DNA of 64,000 nt, taken from positions 2,470,448 through 2,534,447 of the forward strand of contig NC_053403.1 of NCBI RefSeq assembly GCF_016859285.1. Reading direction: 5' to 3'. Position numbers and translations under genes: made by a program. Under the pieces are notes generated by a model. The model worked only from the letters and a program-made list of their open reading frames with translations. It did no database searches and had not been told where the DNA came from. Positions 12,598 through 26,000 of this stretch are shown here, in pieces. Within the stretch, counting starts at the first letter, position 1. The number at the start of each line of letters is the position of its first letter. Source of the DNA: Xiphias gladius. Its lineage: Eukaryota; Chordata; Actinopteri; Istiophoriformes; Xiphiidae.

Positions 12598-15500
12598 CTG
12601 GAAGAAGGAGTGAGAGGTCAGAAGTCAAAGGTCGAACACGGTTTCTATCAGGTTTTCCGTGTCTGTGCTTCTGTAACGTAAAGTTGGCATGTGTAAAATT
12701 TGGACATTTCAACTTTCAGTCTTAAAAAAGACGGCGTGGCAGACCTGAGGAAGAGGACCTAAGACCAGGGGGAGTCAAATGCTGCACAAACTGTAAAGTT
12801 CTCTGAGGCAAATCTGTGATTTTGTGGTGTATGAATAAAAGTGACTTGGACTGAGATGTGTCATTGATCAGAAAGGGAACGTGCTATTCCTCAGTAGCTG
12901 TTAGTCCAACTGACACATCAGCAAACTCGATTCGGTGCAATTAAGCGGCATACCTGCTGAAACGGAACGAAAATATGAAATATGAAGCAATTCCTGCAGA
13001 AACACTACTAACTTGTAGGTTGTTTGGACGCTACCTAGGTTTCCATCCAAACAGATCACAAATTTTCACCGAACGTCCAGAAACTCAGAAAAAGAAAATG
13101 CAAATTTCACCATGTGTCATGCAAATATTAGGAGCCTGCTCGTCGGGATAAACAGAGGGTGGCGCTAGGTCCCCAGTCACTGCCGCTAAACCACCGGAGA
13201 AGAGGACGGTGCAACCAGACAGTATAAGTAATGCCAACTGCTCGGAAGCATTTTGTGGGCTGTTTGAGAAGATAATGATTCCATAATTATAAGACAGCCG
13301 CTCCAGTTTGTTTCGGATAAACACTCAGTGCAGCTTCTTCTCTGCCGTCCCGTTAGAGGGACGCAGGGACAACCCTGGAACTGAGCCGTCTTTCCCCTGC
13401 AAAAAGACACCTGTGTACCTTCTGTGCAGTAGCCCGAGCATTAGGAGCAGTACCTGCACTAAAGCTGTACAAATGAGAATGATTAGCGGACCGTGGCCTT
13501 ACTTGGTTCATAATAATCATAGATGAGAACAGCTGCCTCCTGGACTTTGGCGACTTTATACTCCATGACCAGAGGAATCAGCAGACACAGCTCATCTGTC
13601 GTCACCTGGAAACACGTTTACATTTTGTATTCCAGTCTTACGCTTCAGACAGAGAAACAACAGTCAGACACAGTACAGGGTGTCTATGGTACAGAATGTT
13701 TCGCTAACACCTACAGAGTCCAGGTACAGGATGATTTTCCCCGGCCGCGCCTCCACTCTCCTGACGACGCCGTCAGTCTGGATGCCGTCCGGTGGCAGGC
13801 CGAGGCCGCTCAGCAGACCCACCTCCAGGACGGCCATGCCGGTCGCACTCAGACCCAGACCCCCTGACAGGCTGCAGAGGGCAACGCAACAATGTCAGGA
13901 CGTCAGAAGGCTACATCACCGGGATATGGAGCATTTCATTTGTCTGGCGAAATAAATTAACAGGACTTCATCCATGTCCAACTGCAGGAACAGACTCTAA
14001 TGTCAGATATCATCGTCTGAAAATAAAATAGTAAGGTGTAACATGTTGGACAGCAGGAAAACTGCTACTCTATAACATCATTCGAATAACATTTTGATCA
14101 TCATTTTATTTAGGAGTTATTAGGTTAATACTTTAAAATACATTAAAATATTTATTTTATTTGTTTGTCCTTTTATTTTAATTTTTAATAGTTATTTTAT
14201 TTAACATTTTGCTGATGATACATTGATCATATTAGAAATAAAATGCATTTAATTACATTAAAATCAACAGAAAATAATTGTATTATTCTATTTTTATTAT
14301 TTATTTTATTACATTTTTTCTTTTTTACAAATTTAAAACCTGTTGCTCATATTTATCAGCACATTCCCTCATTTTACGGAGCAAATAGCGAACAAATGGT
14401 AGAACGTAATTCATCTGAAGCACATTAATTTAGTCACTTTTCAGTGCTGTAAGCGCGGCGGCAACCGGACTCGCTCGAAGTTCTTGAAGACGTTTCGCCC
14501 GTCATCCGAAAAGGCTCCTTCAGTTCTACCGGACTAGTTGGGGGTACCAGGTATTTAGCCAGGATAAGCACCCCCCCACTCGTCGGACGAGAGGCCAAAC
14601 GTCTTCAAGAACTTCAAGCAAGGTCCAGTTGCCTTCACATAGCGCTCACAGAAGACCGTGACCTGCATGACTGAGAATCTTCACAGACATCATTTTTCAG
14701 TTTTGTTTCTATGTAACCCCTTTTTCTCAAATTGACAGCTGCTATTTTATGATCGTATTGACTTACATTTTGACTGATTATGTTTTATTGGCCGTAAAAA
14801 GATGTCATAAACGTTTGGCAGACATCATGCACATGTTGTTGATTGTTATGTTGCATCATGCCGTCGGGTATGTGAACAAAAAGGAAAGAGGATTCAATTC
14901 AGTTCAGTTCAATTCATTTCAACGTTAATTATACAGCGCCAAATCATAACATACATTATGTCAAGCTACTTGACAGGGTCTGGTTGCAAATTATAGAGAG
15001 AAACCCAACAGTTCCGAACGTGAGCAGGCAATTGGCGCCAGCTTGCTTTAACGGGGAGAAACCCCCAACAGAACCAGACTCGGTTTGGGCGTCCGCCTGC
15101 TTCGACCGATTGGGTTGAGAGGAGAAAGATCCGGGGAGAGAGAAAAAAAAAAGACAGACCGGGAACAGCTGTCAGAGAGCCGGGCCGCCCACCTGCTGCA
15201 GATGTACAGATGTGCTGAGTTTAATTCTGTGTCAAACAGCTGGAGGTACAGATGAAACGCGCCGTGTTCGCCGGCCTCTCGTCTCCTCCCCAGCAGCTCC
15301 TCACTCCTGACGTTGTAAAACACGTTCAGCTGAGGGATGAGAGGAGGCGCATTTTAAGGACAGGAGGGAAAAGCAGACTGAGACTGTTCAACAAGAGAAA
15401 GGCCCAAGCACCGAGAGGCTCAGTCCGGTTGGATGATAGCACCTTAAGACTTAAAGGCGTTCGTAATGTCATGTGACCAACGGGGGGTGCTGTTGTCATG

Positions 15501-18500
15501 GACTCAAGACCCTTGCATGTTAAACTTTTTTTTACGCCTTCACGTTTACTGCGTTACGTTTACAAGCTCCAAAGCCGCCGTCACTCGTAAATGGTTTTGA
15601 AACAGTCTCGATTTCCTGCAAATGGTTTTACTGTTTCAATGACACCTTTTACAATTTTCTTATACTTTTCCCAACAAGAGTAACAGAATCATCCAAATAA
15701 AAAAACACCCAAACACATCTGATTGAGTGAGCAAGGTTTTTTCAGACATTTTTTTTTTTTTTTTTTTAATTCTGCATCAGAATGAAGAAAAATGAAACCA
15801 GATTTTAGAAGATTGTCTTTGGAAACCCTTTCAATATTGTTTCTCTGTTGGCAGATCATTTCACTTTTGTTTTCTTGGGGCTTCAAGGACTCAAATTCTG
15901 AAAAGCATGATCAGTAGCAAGTCAAGTATCCGACCTGCCAACGTCATTTCAGTCGTGACGGAAGGTGTTTTGAATTACAGGACAACATCTGAGACGTGGC
16001 GGATGATTCAGGGGTTTGGAGTCACGCTAGATTTTTGCGGTGGTGACAAAACTATTTCACTGATCAGCAGAAGTTTCCATAAGAGTTAAAAGATTTCTGT
16101 CGTGGTACCTGAAACAGAGCGAGTCCACGACCCTCTGCAGTCACCTGGAGGTGCAGCTCCCCCTCTGGCTCGATCTGAAACGCAACAAGATGAGACAAGA
16201 TGTTGCCTCCAGATTTCTGTGTCCTACCTCCACATCAGTCCGTTCATTACCAAGATGACAATGACGGTTGGTCAGTCAGTTGGTCCATCTGTCCATTTTG
16301 GTAAAGAACTACCATCCTCCTTCGATTGATTTCTATTAAGCTGTGTTGTGTGTGGAAATTCATTGTCCCCATATGACTGCATTTATTTTAATCGAGCAGT
16401 GACCAATGGGTGAATGGTAGCGCGCTGCCATCAAGCCCAGTGAACGGGTGAATGAGAAATTGCAAAGCACTTTGGGTAATCCACTGATGATCCTGTGGTT
16501 CCCAAGTTTGGGGTCAGGATCCCCCTAAGCAGTCTTGAGGTAAACCTTATAGGATCAGGGAATGATCCCAGCGCTCACACCTCATTAACACACTAGTGAG
16601 GCCACAACCTGTGACAGGGGATCAAAAGCAGACATTACTTCATTTTAGACGGTCACGAGCCAAAAGTTCTAATCTTTAAGCCAAAGTGCCACAATCCCAG
16701 AGGATGAGTCCTTCAGATTTTGATGGCGCCCTCAGGAAAAACTTTATATTTTAGCTCCACTGCTGACTGGGCTCGGAGATCAGTTATGTATCATGTTTAG
16801 ATCACACGTGTGGTCTCTGGTCTCGGCGTACCTGCTGACTCTGCTGGAGCAGGAAGTTGCTCTGGTGGACGTGGAAGGAGGCGACGGCGGTCGACGCGTC
16901 GGCGTTCACCCCGACGGTGAGGTCGAAGTCGTGAGAACGGCCGAGAGCCGCGAAGGTGGACAAAGCCTGCAGGGCCAGGACTGTGTCCTGAGGGGACAGC
17001 AAGAGAAGTCAATTCATATCTGTGTGCGTCCGATTCAACCTCACACATCTGCTCCAAAATATTCCGTTGCGGTTCAGTAACCGAGGGACTCGCTTTGATA
17101 TTTGCCCCTGACTTCCTGTTTACAGCTGTGTATGTTTTTGTGTGTGAGTGAAGCTGCATTTCTGCCATTTCACATGTGTCTGCGCATCTGTTTTTGTGGT
17201 CAAATTGAGGAATTTTTGCCTGCCTGAGAAAAACCTTTATTCAGTGTGCTGTGTTTGGAGCCACTGACACAATATTTAGATTTTCGCGTTTCCCCGTAGC
17301 ATCTGCCATGTGTGTTTGTGGGCGCATGAGTGTCCACGCATTCTAGGCGGTTAATCACATTTCAGTCACCACATGCACAGAGAGCCACAGTCTGCCTCTG
17401 ATGTGAAACAAGCCACAGTTGGAAGCGGAAGTGGCACAGACGGGAATTTCTCCTTTTGCATAAATCCGGTTGTCCGAAACTGAAGAGCCTTAAATGCTTA
17501 AAGGTTGAGTAAGGTTTGTTTTTGTTTCGGTGTTTTTATCAGACGTGCCAACAGCCCGACGGCAACAGGGATGCACATACACCTCAGAGACAGAGTGGAT
17601 GCGAAGTGAATATTTCTGCAGAGGGAGCTGGTGGCAGTAATGCAACATAAAAGGTAGTGATTCACCTGTCTGTGCCTCTCAGCTCCGAGCCCATCGGTTC
17701 ATACCGGAGACGCACATTTTTAAAAACAGCTCACAGATATGTAGTTTCATTTCAAAAGGGAGCCAGTACTTTCCCAAAACAGCTGCTCGGTTGAGTATTT
17801 GTGGCAGCGGGACGGTGTGTGTGTGTGTGTGGGACTGGGTCTAAATGAACTGCAGCGTGTGTGTGTTCATGGTGACGACAAAGGGAAGAAAAATACAGAA
17901 TATCACCAGAATGGATAAAGAGGAACATTCTGCTTGGCAACTTTAACACAACGAATCGATCACATTAAAGTTGTCATATCTCCAGTTTGGATGATTTTCC
18001 GTCCCGGTCAAGCTCAAAGCGTCCGACCTGGGTGCTTCCGAATCCTCCCCTGTGGTTACGCTGCTGACTGAGCCACCTCCCGAGGCCGAGACCCTCGGCG
18101 GCGCGGCCGAGTTTATGCTGAGAGAGCAGCAGGTAGGACGCCATCTCGATGTCTGCAGAGCGAGGCTGCCACGACGATGACAGGCCGGCGTCCGGGGAGG
18201 CCCACACGGGCACGCCGTCTAATCCCAGTCGGAAGAGATAGAGCCATCGTTAAAATATGGTCAGTCAGGAAAATTACACTTTAGAGATTCAGAAGACAAA
18301 GACAAACCTTGAAGAAACGCACAAGATTCGCCCTCTGAAACCAATGAGAGTTACGTTTTGGTTTTTTTTGAGATGGAACATCTCCAGCCTAAACACTTTC
18401 TCCTCACTTTCCTGCTGCTAACGTTGCTGTACCACGTTAGCAGGCTGCTTCATGCTCAAATTAGAACAGTTCTGATTGGCGGCTATTTGATGTCATTCTA

Positions 18501-19957
18501 CTTCCATGCACCAGTCGGGATTTAGCAACATTTGAATCAGAGTCTGGTCCAACCACAGGCACACAGTCCTGATGAAGCTGATTATTCAGTTCCTCGTCAA
18601 TAATAAAGAAGGTCGGGGTTTTTTTCCTGAACTCTATACTTTGATTGCTGCATATTTAGTCATGAATATCGAATATTATTGAGATTATTGAGATTTCTCA
18701 TTGGGTTAATCTGCACACACAGAGAAATGTAGGCATGATGATTTGGTGTTACGTGCTGTAGTTCCACCACATTTACGAGATACAAATTTCTAATAAGAGA
18801 GATTTAGAGGTGGCGGTAGACGTGCTTTTGAAGTTTGAACAGAGCCAGGCTAGCGGTTTCCCTCTGCTTCCGGTCTTTATGCTAAGCTAAGCTAATTGCC
18901 CCCTGGCTCCAGCTCCGTGCACGGACACGATATTGACAATGACATTCTCATCTCACTCTCGGAAAGTAAGCAAGTAAGGGTATTTCCCAAAATGTAGAAC
19001 TATTGCTTTGAACTATGGAGTCAAAAGTTATGTCTTTCCTGAAGTTCCCCACCCCCACATTTCACACACTCAGTCAGTCATCACACCTCTCATCTCTGCC
19101 CGTCCAGTCAGTTCGCTGAGTGCCGCGCTGGCGCCGGAGCCGCCGGACAGAGCCAGAGCGTAGACGAGCAGGTTGAGGCTGTAGTTGCTGGGCACTCCCA
19201 GAGCCAGACGGGTCTCCAGGAAGACCAGGGCGGCAGACACCTGGCTCCCATACTGAGCCTGACGGACAGAGAACGGGGCAGCAGCATGTCAGACGTCAGT
19301 TCAGCTCAATGGCATTTATGAGATCAGATCATAAAGACGCAAAGGGATGAGGCAACATCTTTGGACCCGAAAACGCTCATCTTGTTAGGATTTTCAAACA
19401 CATCTGAGGTCACATTAGTTCTCCCAGCTTTCGCTCTCAGTGTTTTTAGAGACTGCTCATTAAGATCAAACTTTATTGATCCCTGTGGGGAAAACAGACA
19501 TGCACCAAAGAGCCAAAATCAAGTCAAACAACTGGCCTTTTTGTTACAAAGCCCGATCTGTGCTGTGGCTGCGGGACATCTCTGCCTGTTTGTTCAGAGA
19601 TAGTTTTCTCCATCGCTCGAGGATCTGTAAACACCAATGCAATGTTTTAACAAATTATCTATCGTAATTTTAAAAAAGGATAAAGAGTCGGTTTGGTTAT
19701 AATGTATATTTTTCTTACTGTCAACCAATCCTATGAAAATACCAGAACCAACACTGAATGTCTCCCATGAATGTTCCTGTTTGAGTAAAAAGTATTATTT
19801 GTGGATCCAAAGCCTGATGTGTATTATTCCTCTGAGCCACAGAGCTCCATTGTTTCCAAAAACCATTAAAAACACATTAATGAGCCGCACTGTTGCTCTG
19901 GACGACATGTTCCTTCATGACCGCGAGCACACGCACACGCACACACACACATACGCA

Positions 19958-20007
<50 letters not shown>

Positions 20008-23000
20008 GTAGTTTATTTTGACTCAGTCCCACAAAAACCGTCCTGCTGCCACAATGACTGACTGGGGCACTAAATGTGGATTAATCCGCCGCTGAAAATA
20101 GTCCCCGACAAACGCACGGTTTCCTCCTGTTTGAGTGACGTTCACACGTGACGCAAATGTTACATTCCCACTGAAGAAAGCAGCGAGCTTGGGGCTGGGA
20201 GACACAGACAAAACGGAAAAGTCAGAATGTGTTGAGAGAGTAACACATTGTTGGTTGGTTTGACATTTGTTGACAATAGCAAAAATACAGAAGCCTTATC
20301 CTGATAGTACACTGGTGTAAAACTGTAGTGACACACAGGAAATAATGCATTTATGTGTTAACACAGAAAAATTATAAAAACTATATTACTGTTCCAGGAG
20401 TGTTTGTGTTTATTGTTCTCAGTCTGGGGGTCGGGACCTCAACGAGGGGTTACAAGATAAATCTGAGGGGGGGTCGCAAGATGATTGACCGGATCGGCAG
20501 GAAAATAACGCTACATAACCTCATATCGTTCCTCTACGTTTGGCTTTTATTCCATGTGGATTAATGGACGATTCTACCTCTTTATGCCTGCCATTTTTTT
20601 AATAAACTAAAAAAGACATTCCTCGATTGGCCCGGTCATAACATAAAGACATATGCAAACAATGATAATGGGTCACAAGGAGGCCGCACACTCTCCTGTT
20701 TTTAAGGGGTCACAAGTATAGCCCGGCCGAGACTTGAGTTTCGAGGCCAGTATTGAAATTTTTAAAAATGGTTATTGGGGAATTTAAAAAAAAAAAAACT
20801 TACCAGATCCAGACACAGGTGAAAACGTAACCTCCGTGGTGGATGTAATTATGACCTCACGTCCACTGTGGCGCCAATGTCCCAAATGATCACATCATCA
20901 AGTGTTTAGGGTGAAATTTTCCTGTAATCTGTCTCCTTTTTAATGTTTTTACTCCATCTAATTTTGACTTTTATGTATTGACTGTTATATATTTGTCTTA
21001 TTCTCAGCTTGTCAGTCGTCTTTAAAGCACTTTGAATTGCACTAACCTGTACAAAAGGTGCTATGGAAGCAGTTTGGTGGTTTTATGGACTCTCACCCTG
21101 ATGTCACTGTCCTCCAGCAGGGCGATGAGGACGTAGGCTGTGAGGGAGACGGGCCCATCCAGGCCTCCTTGGAGCTGAGTGTGGATGACCCGGCCGGGCT
21201 CCTCGAACCTCCCGTCAGCCCCCTGCTGGGATCCTAACCAGGCCGCCATTTTGTGCAGCAGGTGGACGTCGATGCTGATGAAGGGCCGCGCCTGCAGGAA
21301 ACATCTCAGCACAAAAGCAGTCAGCCTGCGGAGATGGGAGTTTCTTTCATCAGTGTTTCCGAGAAGCAGAAACGGGTTTGTGGCGTTTTCTGTCCGCGTC
21401 TTAAGCTGAATGTACGAACTACTTTCTTACGCACCAGGTGCTTCCAGATGAGTCCTGGTCTCCGAACGCGCTGAAGGAGCCGTCCGCTCTCTGATAGGAC
21501 AGCTCTCGCTCGTAACCTGAGGAAAGGGACAGCAGAGATTACGTCATTATCTGGGTTCATATCTGTAGATGCGCAAACATTGTTTTAACTTGGATATATG
21601 TCAGGAGGTATCTCCCAAAATCTGATTATTTTACTCAGGAGAAGCAAAATCTGTCTCCAAATGACAGTGAATCAAGTTGTTGCAAGAATTTTGGAGACTG
21701 AGATATTTCTTGCTTTGTGTATTGAGATTTGGTTACATAAACGTAATTCACACGACCAATTATAATCCTGTAATCCTGAGCTGTACCACTGATCTTCTCG
21801 TTGTGATTTATGAATTCGTTGCTGTGACATAAGCCATGGCCTCTACCTTTCATCATGTAGCCTTTGGCTCTGTCTGTGGCGTCCTGGTTAGCCTGACCCG
21901 TGGCGCTCAGATACTGGAGGACGTAGATGTTTGGAGCAAAGTTGACCATGTTCTGTTCACCGCAGCCACTGGGCAGCTGGATCAGAGAGTCCAGGCCGCT
22001 GATGGATGGGCCGAGGATGTCACCTTCATCACCGTTGGAAACCAGGCGAGTCGGACATGGTGAGAAACACCGGGGAGAAGAGTAACGTTTACATGTACTG
22101 AGCCAAACTAAGCGGTCAGATCACATCGCCAGGCCGGGCGGAGGAGCTGTGAATAAAAAGATGTTTTTCTGCAGCAGCAGATTAATGTCACAAATATTTT
22201 GTTGATCTGGAGGCAATCCCACTGGTTGAATTAAACCTCAGCAGACGAAGTTAACCAGTCACAGTAGTCGTAGATGAATAATAATGAGAGGAGCCTTCAC
22301 ACGTAACACACTTCTGCCTTCTGTGAAATCTGCAGACGTGGCCTCTTTGAGTTTCACTGTTTGTTGATGTTAATTCAGCCTCATATCTTTGAATTATTTC
22401 ATTTATACAGAAAAGACAAATCAAGCTGCTTATGTCCGTAGAGTTACTTCTGCTCCCGCACGAGTTGTTTTTCTTCTGCAAACGAAGCGCAGACAAAGGT
22501 TTTACCGAGCTCTTATTGTTATGGGAAACCTTCAGTTTGTCAGCAGGTGCATCTGTTTTTGGTCCACACTTGGGAAAAATCGGGGCAGAAATTGGATTAT
22601 CAAAACAGCATGATCATGAAAACACTAACCGTTTATCACCTCTGCCTAGGAGGTTATGTTTACACCCGTTTGTTGGTTTGTTTTGTTTGTCAGCAGGGTT
22701 ACGCTAAAAGCACTTAACCATTTGCACCAGACTTGGTGGAGGGATGGGGTCTGGGCCAGGGACGAATCCATTCGGTGTCGGTGCGGATCCATTGAAAGGG
22801 ACGGATCCGGGGAGTAATTAGATTGAATCTAAAATTGAATCTGAATTTCGTCAGTATTTGGCCCAGGCGGAGGTATGCGCTCTGCGGTATGCAGTTCTAG
22901 TTGTTTCAATGTATCGCTCCGGCGAGGATGATTTGCTTACTTCAAGGAACTCTGGCACATAATTAGCAGCTCGTCTGTTTTTCCAAAAAAAATTAAAAAG

Positions 23001-26000
23001 ATGAGTCTTGATGAGATGAATGCATAAACAACCGGTGACCCTAAAGTGCCCCTTTGCACCAGTGTTCCATATCCTCAGCAGTTTTGTAAATATGACATTA
23101 TCTGTGTGAGCTTTGGCCTGAGTTAGCCATCCCCATCGGCAGCAGTTCAGTGTTTATTTAATTAGGATTGCACACTGAACATTTTCTTACTGGTGGATAT
23201 TCAAGTTGCTAAATCTCACTGTTGTTATAAATATTTTCCATGTTCAACACTTGAGCGTAGGGGAACTTATGACCGCAGCCTGGTGCTGCATGTTGTGCGG
23301 CCCGTGCGTGTTCATGTCGAACATCTGCACCCTGTTAGATGCAGAAGCGCCACTTTAACTTCCTGCACAGCTTTCTGTTTGAACACGCGTGTTTCATGAA
23401 AACCGGAAGAAACTTCCTCTGGTCATTACAAACCATGTTGTTTGGCAAACACATGTCTGACGTTTCAAGCACGTCTGAGTCGTTATGTGAGACAAACCGT
23501 AGGTTTGCATCTGTCCGTTACAACTCTGACAACAAAGCCATTCCAGGAGAGTAAATTATGTCTGTATCAATCAAATGCAAGTGGTCTCATTTTATTTCTG
23601 ACATTGTGGTTTCCTTTCTGCGACTCTTACTTCTGCAAACCACTGAATTGTCAAAATAACCTTTCATCTACATGAATCTCTTCTTAATTAAGGCCAAACC
23701 ACCATAAAATGAACCAACGGATGCTGGTAACGCAGGAGGAGAATACATCAGTTTTACAGTATTTTGCGACTTTCTGAAATAATGAAACGAGACAGAAAAT
23801 GAAAGGCCGTGAGGCTCATGGAACTTGTAGAGTAAAAAATGAAAATGAATGTGGTAACTTTAACTTCATCAACATGAAATAACTGAGCACCTTTGATTCC
23901 AAGATTTAGTCGACAATGACGCTGGTCATCAGGTTTTCACTGGTTTTTATTTATGTTGCACCATAAGTTGACATTTGTTGTTTTGTGCGTGTGTAAAATA
24001 TCTTGGCAACTACCGGATGATATTTAGTTCACACATTCATGTTCCATTTTGGATGAACTGTGATAACTTTGGTCTTTCCTTAACTTTTCATCTAGCGCCA
24101 TCATCTGGCAAAATGTTCTGTTTGTTCAATACTCTGGTTTTTGACTGAATATCTGCAAAACTAATGACACTCCCATCAGCCTCAGTTGTACTCAGGGTAT
24201 TTCCAGGTTTTAAAAAGTCATTAAAAAGACTTGATTTCAGGTTCCTTTATAAAATGCCTTCAAAAGTATTACATTTGTTTTACGAAGAATTTTCTACCCT
24301 GCCATAGGCAGCAGTGTTAGTTACAAAATGTTTTTGTACGTGACTTTAGCAAAACTTGCTGAAATTATTATTGTTCCAGACCTCTGACCTTATGTAAAAT
24401 ATATTGGTTATTTTATTAATTGTTTATTCTGTAATCCATTCACTCATCAATTTTCTGCTGCTTATCCAGGTCCAGGTTGTGTTTGTTGATTAATTAAGGG
24501 AACCATTAGGAATTATTGTTATATACAGTTATATACAGTCTTAAATTTAAGTCAGACATTAACATTTAGCTGGAAGCCTAAGTACAGCTTCAGGGAGCTG
24601 CTAACACGACTGCAGACACTTTTTCTTGCTAAATTTTGGATTTTTTGTGTTTTAAATTAAAAATTCCTCGGTAGAAGAACTTTTATTGTATAGATTCCCG
24701 ATGGTTTTCTATGCAGATGACAATAAATTTGGACTTGATGATCTAAAATTTCATTAAGAAATTTTGCAGCCCTCACGGTAATATACATGTCATACATACA
24801 CAATTTTAATTTTGGAGGTACTTAATCTACAATAAACAAAGGGGGCAGGTACAAATCCAGGGGCCCGTAGTTTATCGGATCATAGGAAAAATAAGCTGAA
24901 TCTTGGAACATGTGTTTGTTTTTTTGTATATACTTTTTAGTTAGGAATCGATAGTTTTCTTTTGTTCCGTTGTTTTACAGAAATCCGACCTCAGATGATC
25001 TGAGCCTGGATCGGTTCCACGGCAGGGTTGTGACTCAAGGTTTTTCCTCGGCGTGTTTACATACCAACGACTGTCACTGAAGCTCTCTCGCTGCCCTCAA
25101 CGACATCTGCCGGGAAGGTGAACGCGACGCGTCTGGAAAGACTGGGCTGCGATGGAGAAACCTCAAACAGCAGCGAGGCGGAGAACGACTGCTCGAGTCC
25201 TTCGGCCTGCAGAACCAACAGCCGTGAAAAATGAACACGCAGCACACAAACAAACATGCTGAGTAATATTTCTGGGAAGGCCAGAGCTGTAAAACAAGAT
25301 CAAGATTTGTTGGGTTACAGCGGAGCAGCAGATGAGGTTTGATTTCATTAGGAGTGTTTCTTTTCTTTGTTTTGGAGCCGTGGCAGTTTGACGGACGCTC
25401 TGATAAACACGATCTGACAGGTTCCAATCTCACTGGCAATGAAGTTTTGTTGAGCAAGATGCTGAACCTCTGACTTCTCTCTTCACAGGCTGTTTCACTT
25501 TCAGTTAAAAGCGTCAGATTTAATAGAAATATTAAATCATATCAATGCGAAACACTAATCCAGTGGTTCCTAACCGGGTGCTCAGGACCAACTCGATTAA
25601 ATCTGGGGGGCCACAAGATGATTAACATGTTGGGAAAGAATAAACTGAAACATTTTTCATAACTTTTATCAGGACTCAGACAATATATCAAAATTAAACA
25701 ATATGAGAAGGGAAATTAAGTTGTTGGAGTTTTTGGTTCTGTTATTGATCATAGATTCAGTTTCCCTGAAACATGATCAACATTGAGTCACCAATGTTCC
25801 ACGCTTAGGTCACGGGAAGAGACCTGAACAATCAGAGGCCACGAGAAGCAGCTGAAAGCCACAAAAATGCTAATATGTGGACGTCTGAATGTGGATTATT
25901 TTGCCACACAAATTGAGATTCCACACAGAAATAGTCTTGTTTGTAGAAACATATAATTTGGTCAAATGCTCGAGGTATTGCACCAGGCTCTGCAGATGCA

